Positions 30,233-31,278 of a DNA stretch of 31,278 bases are shown in pieces. The position numbers and the translations under genes are program-made. The stretch's first letter is position 1. Each line of letters starts with the position of its first letter. The notes beneath the pieces were generated by a model, which saw only the letters and a list, made by a program, of their open reading frames with translations, made no database searches and had not been told where the DNA came from. This stretch comes from CAZJRB01 sp964547995. GTDB taxonomy: Bacteria; Planctomycetota; Planctomycetia; Pirellulales; Thermoguttaceae. Location of the stretch: positions 1 to 31,278 of the forward strand of contig CAZJRB010000089.1 in assembly GCA_964547995.1 (NCBI GenBank), written 5' to 3'.

Positions 30233-31278
30233 CTACGGCTTCTCCTCTTCCAGCATCGCTCCGCCGGCGTTGAGCCGCTCGAAGTACTGGCGGTTCAGTT
30301 CTTCCCAGCCCATCGGCGAACCCTCCTGCATGCTGCCGAGGAGTTCTTTTTGGATGTCGGCGGGCAGGTTCGAGGTGGTGTCCTGGCCGACTTCGAATTC
30401 GCCTTCGAGGTACTGCTTGACGTTGCGCAGGCCGTCGACCATGACCTTCCGCTGGCGCATGGCGTTTTGATACCGCCCCGCTCGCAGATCGCGCTCGACC
30501 TGGGCCATGACGCCGATCATCTTCTTGAGGTCGGTATGGTGGTAGTTCATGATCTGGAACTGGACGTCGATGCCCTCGGCCTTGTTTCGCAGCGCGGCCT
30601 GTTTTCCGGCCAGCCGTTGCATGTCTCGTTCGCCGGCGAAGCCGGGTGCTGGACCTTCGAGCCCTTCGCCGCCCTGGCCGCTTTCCTTGCCGCCACCGGT
30701 GGCGCCGCCGGTCGGGTCGGTGCTATGGTCCTTGATCTGGCCTTTCATATAGGGATCGGGGGTGAGCCGGCTGGGCGTCTTTCGTCCTCCCTTGCCGACG
30801 GCCGTGTCGCCGACGAACTCGCCGCTCGACTTGCCGCTTCGCCCTTCGCCGGCGCGGCCGCCGATTTCGCTCGTGTTGGGCAGCCGGTTTCCGGTCGCTC
30901 CTTTCGCGCTCATGTTCGAGATCGGCCCGTCGGCCACGTCCCATCCGGCGCCCTTGTCGAGCGAATCCATCGCGCTGCTGCTGACGTCCTCCATCTCGTC
31001 GAACAGGTCCTCCTCCTCTTCCATCAACTCGCCAACGAGGTCTTCCAATTCGCCGGGCAGCTCGGCCAGCGGTGCCTCCTTGCCTTCGTCGGTCAGCGAT
31101 TCCTCCTGGCTCCATCGTTCTCGGTCGGGGGTGTCGGGCAGCCACTTTTCAAGGTTCGTAACGATCTCCTCGGCCATTTCCGCCCCCAACTGCTCGAGCG
31201 GCACCGCGATGTCGGCCGTCTTCTTCAGCAGGGCGTCCTCGGCCATCTTGATCTCGGTCTGGATCTCGACCAGCTCCT
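30233..31278 (-). CDS. C-terminal part of a large helical, Gly-rich protein (runs off the window)
   Basis: The frame is open to the right end of the window (codons for ELVEIQTEIK precede the first internal ATG at 31246), so the gene probably starts outside. The visible 347 residues have an acidic, coiled-coil-like stretch (LEDLVGELMEEEEDLFDEME), a Gly/Ser/Lys-rich linker (about 120-200 residues from the ATG) and a helical end (DLKKMIGVMAQVERDLRAGRYQNAM). I recognise no enzyme domain. The next gene starts at the base after its stop, so the two are translationally linked. Confidence 0.7.
   Translation of the reverse strand, partial: ELVEIQTEIKMAEDALLKKTADIAVPLEQLGAEMAEEIVTNLEKWLPDTPDRERWSQEESLTDEGKEAPLAELPGELEDLVGELMEEEEDLFDEMEDVSSSAMDSLDKGAGWDVADGPISNMSAKGATGNRLPNTSEIGGRAGEGRSGKSSGEFVGDTAVGKGGRKTPSRLTPDPYMKGQIKDHSTDPTGGATGGGKESGQGGEGLEGPAPGFAGERDMQRLAGKQAALRNKAEGIDVQFQIMNYHHTDLKKMIGVMAQVERDLRAGRYQNAMRQRKVMVDGLRNVKQYLEGEFEVGQDTTSNLPADIQKELLGSMQEGSPMGWEELNRQYFERLNAGGAMLEEEKP

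Overview
The window is GC-rich, densely coded bacterial chromosome. It most resembles a planctomycete of the Pirellulales type. Reasons are a multi-domain Ser/Thr kinase joined to a caspase-like fold, a YidC with a PDZ domain in its periplasmic part, a secreted DUF1573-type protein, a PPC/DUF296 protein, large secreted proteins of unknown function, and several families of palindromic and 7-bp repeats at gene ends. The lineage is inferred from gene content, with no rRNA or marker phylogeny.

Region 1 (about 470-15300, + strand) is one long gene train for a Tad/Flp-type pilus or secretion machine: two short Flp-like prepilins, a prepilin peptidase (TadV/CpaA), three large TadE/TadG-like pseudopilins, an unknown single-pass membrane protein, CpaB/RcpC, an FHA-TadA/CpaF ATPase fusion, TadB, TadC, a zinc-ribbon membrane protein with a long Pro/Ala/Ser/Thr linker, and a 1142-residue kinase. 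The kinase continues through a membrane segment into four repeated beta modules, a caspase-like domain whose His and Cys positions read Arg and Ser, and a helical tail. A phosphothreonine-binding FHA domain on the motor and a kinase at the end of the same train suggest phosphorylation-controlled pilus assembly. No secretin (RcpA/CpaC), TadZ/CpaE or TadD is encoded here.

Region 2 (15300-22620) is mostly housekeeping: a PPC/DUF296 protein, tsaB (convergent, behind a clear terminator), a metallophosphoesterase behind a sigma70-like promoter, yidC, mnmE and a ribokinase. yidC-mnmE adjacency is a conserved bacterial arrangement. YidC carries a PDZ domain followed by about 100 residues resembling the first half of a tyrosine-recombinase catalytic domain.

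Region 3 (22620-31278) is looser: a secreted SGNH hydrolase, then on the minus strand an SPL-like radical SAM protein, a DUF1573-type secreted protein, a radical SAM/SPASM protein with a small membrane protein, a secreted protein of unknown function, and the C-terminal part of a gene running off the window.

Regions 2 and 3 are dotted with repeats: perfect inverted repeats of 25, 32 and 33 bp and several 7-bp-period arrays. They repeatedly sit on or next to stop codons, and in four genes the stop codon lies inside the repeat. Together with the YidC insert, the pseudocaspase kinase and the FHA-motor/kinase pairing, these are the most unusual parts of the window.
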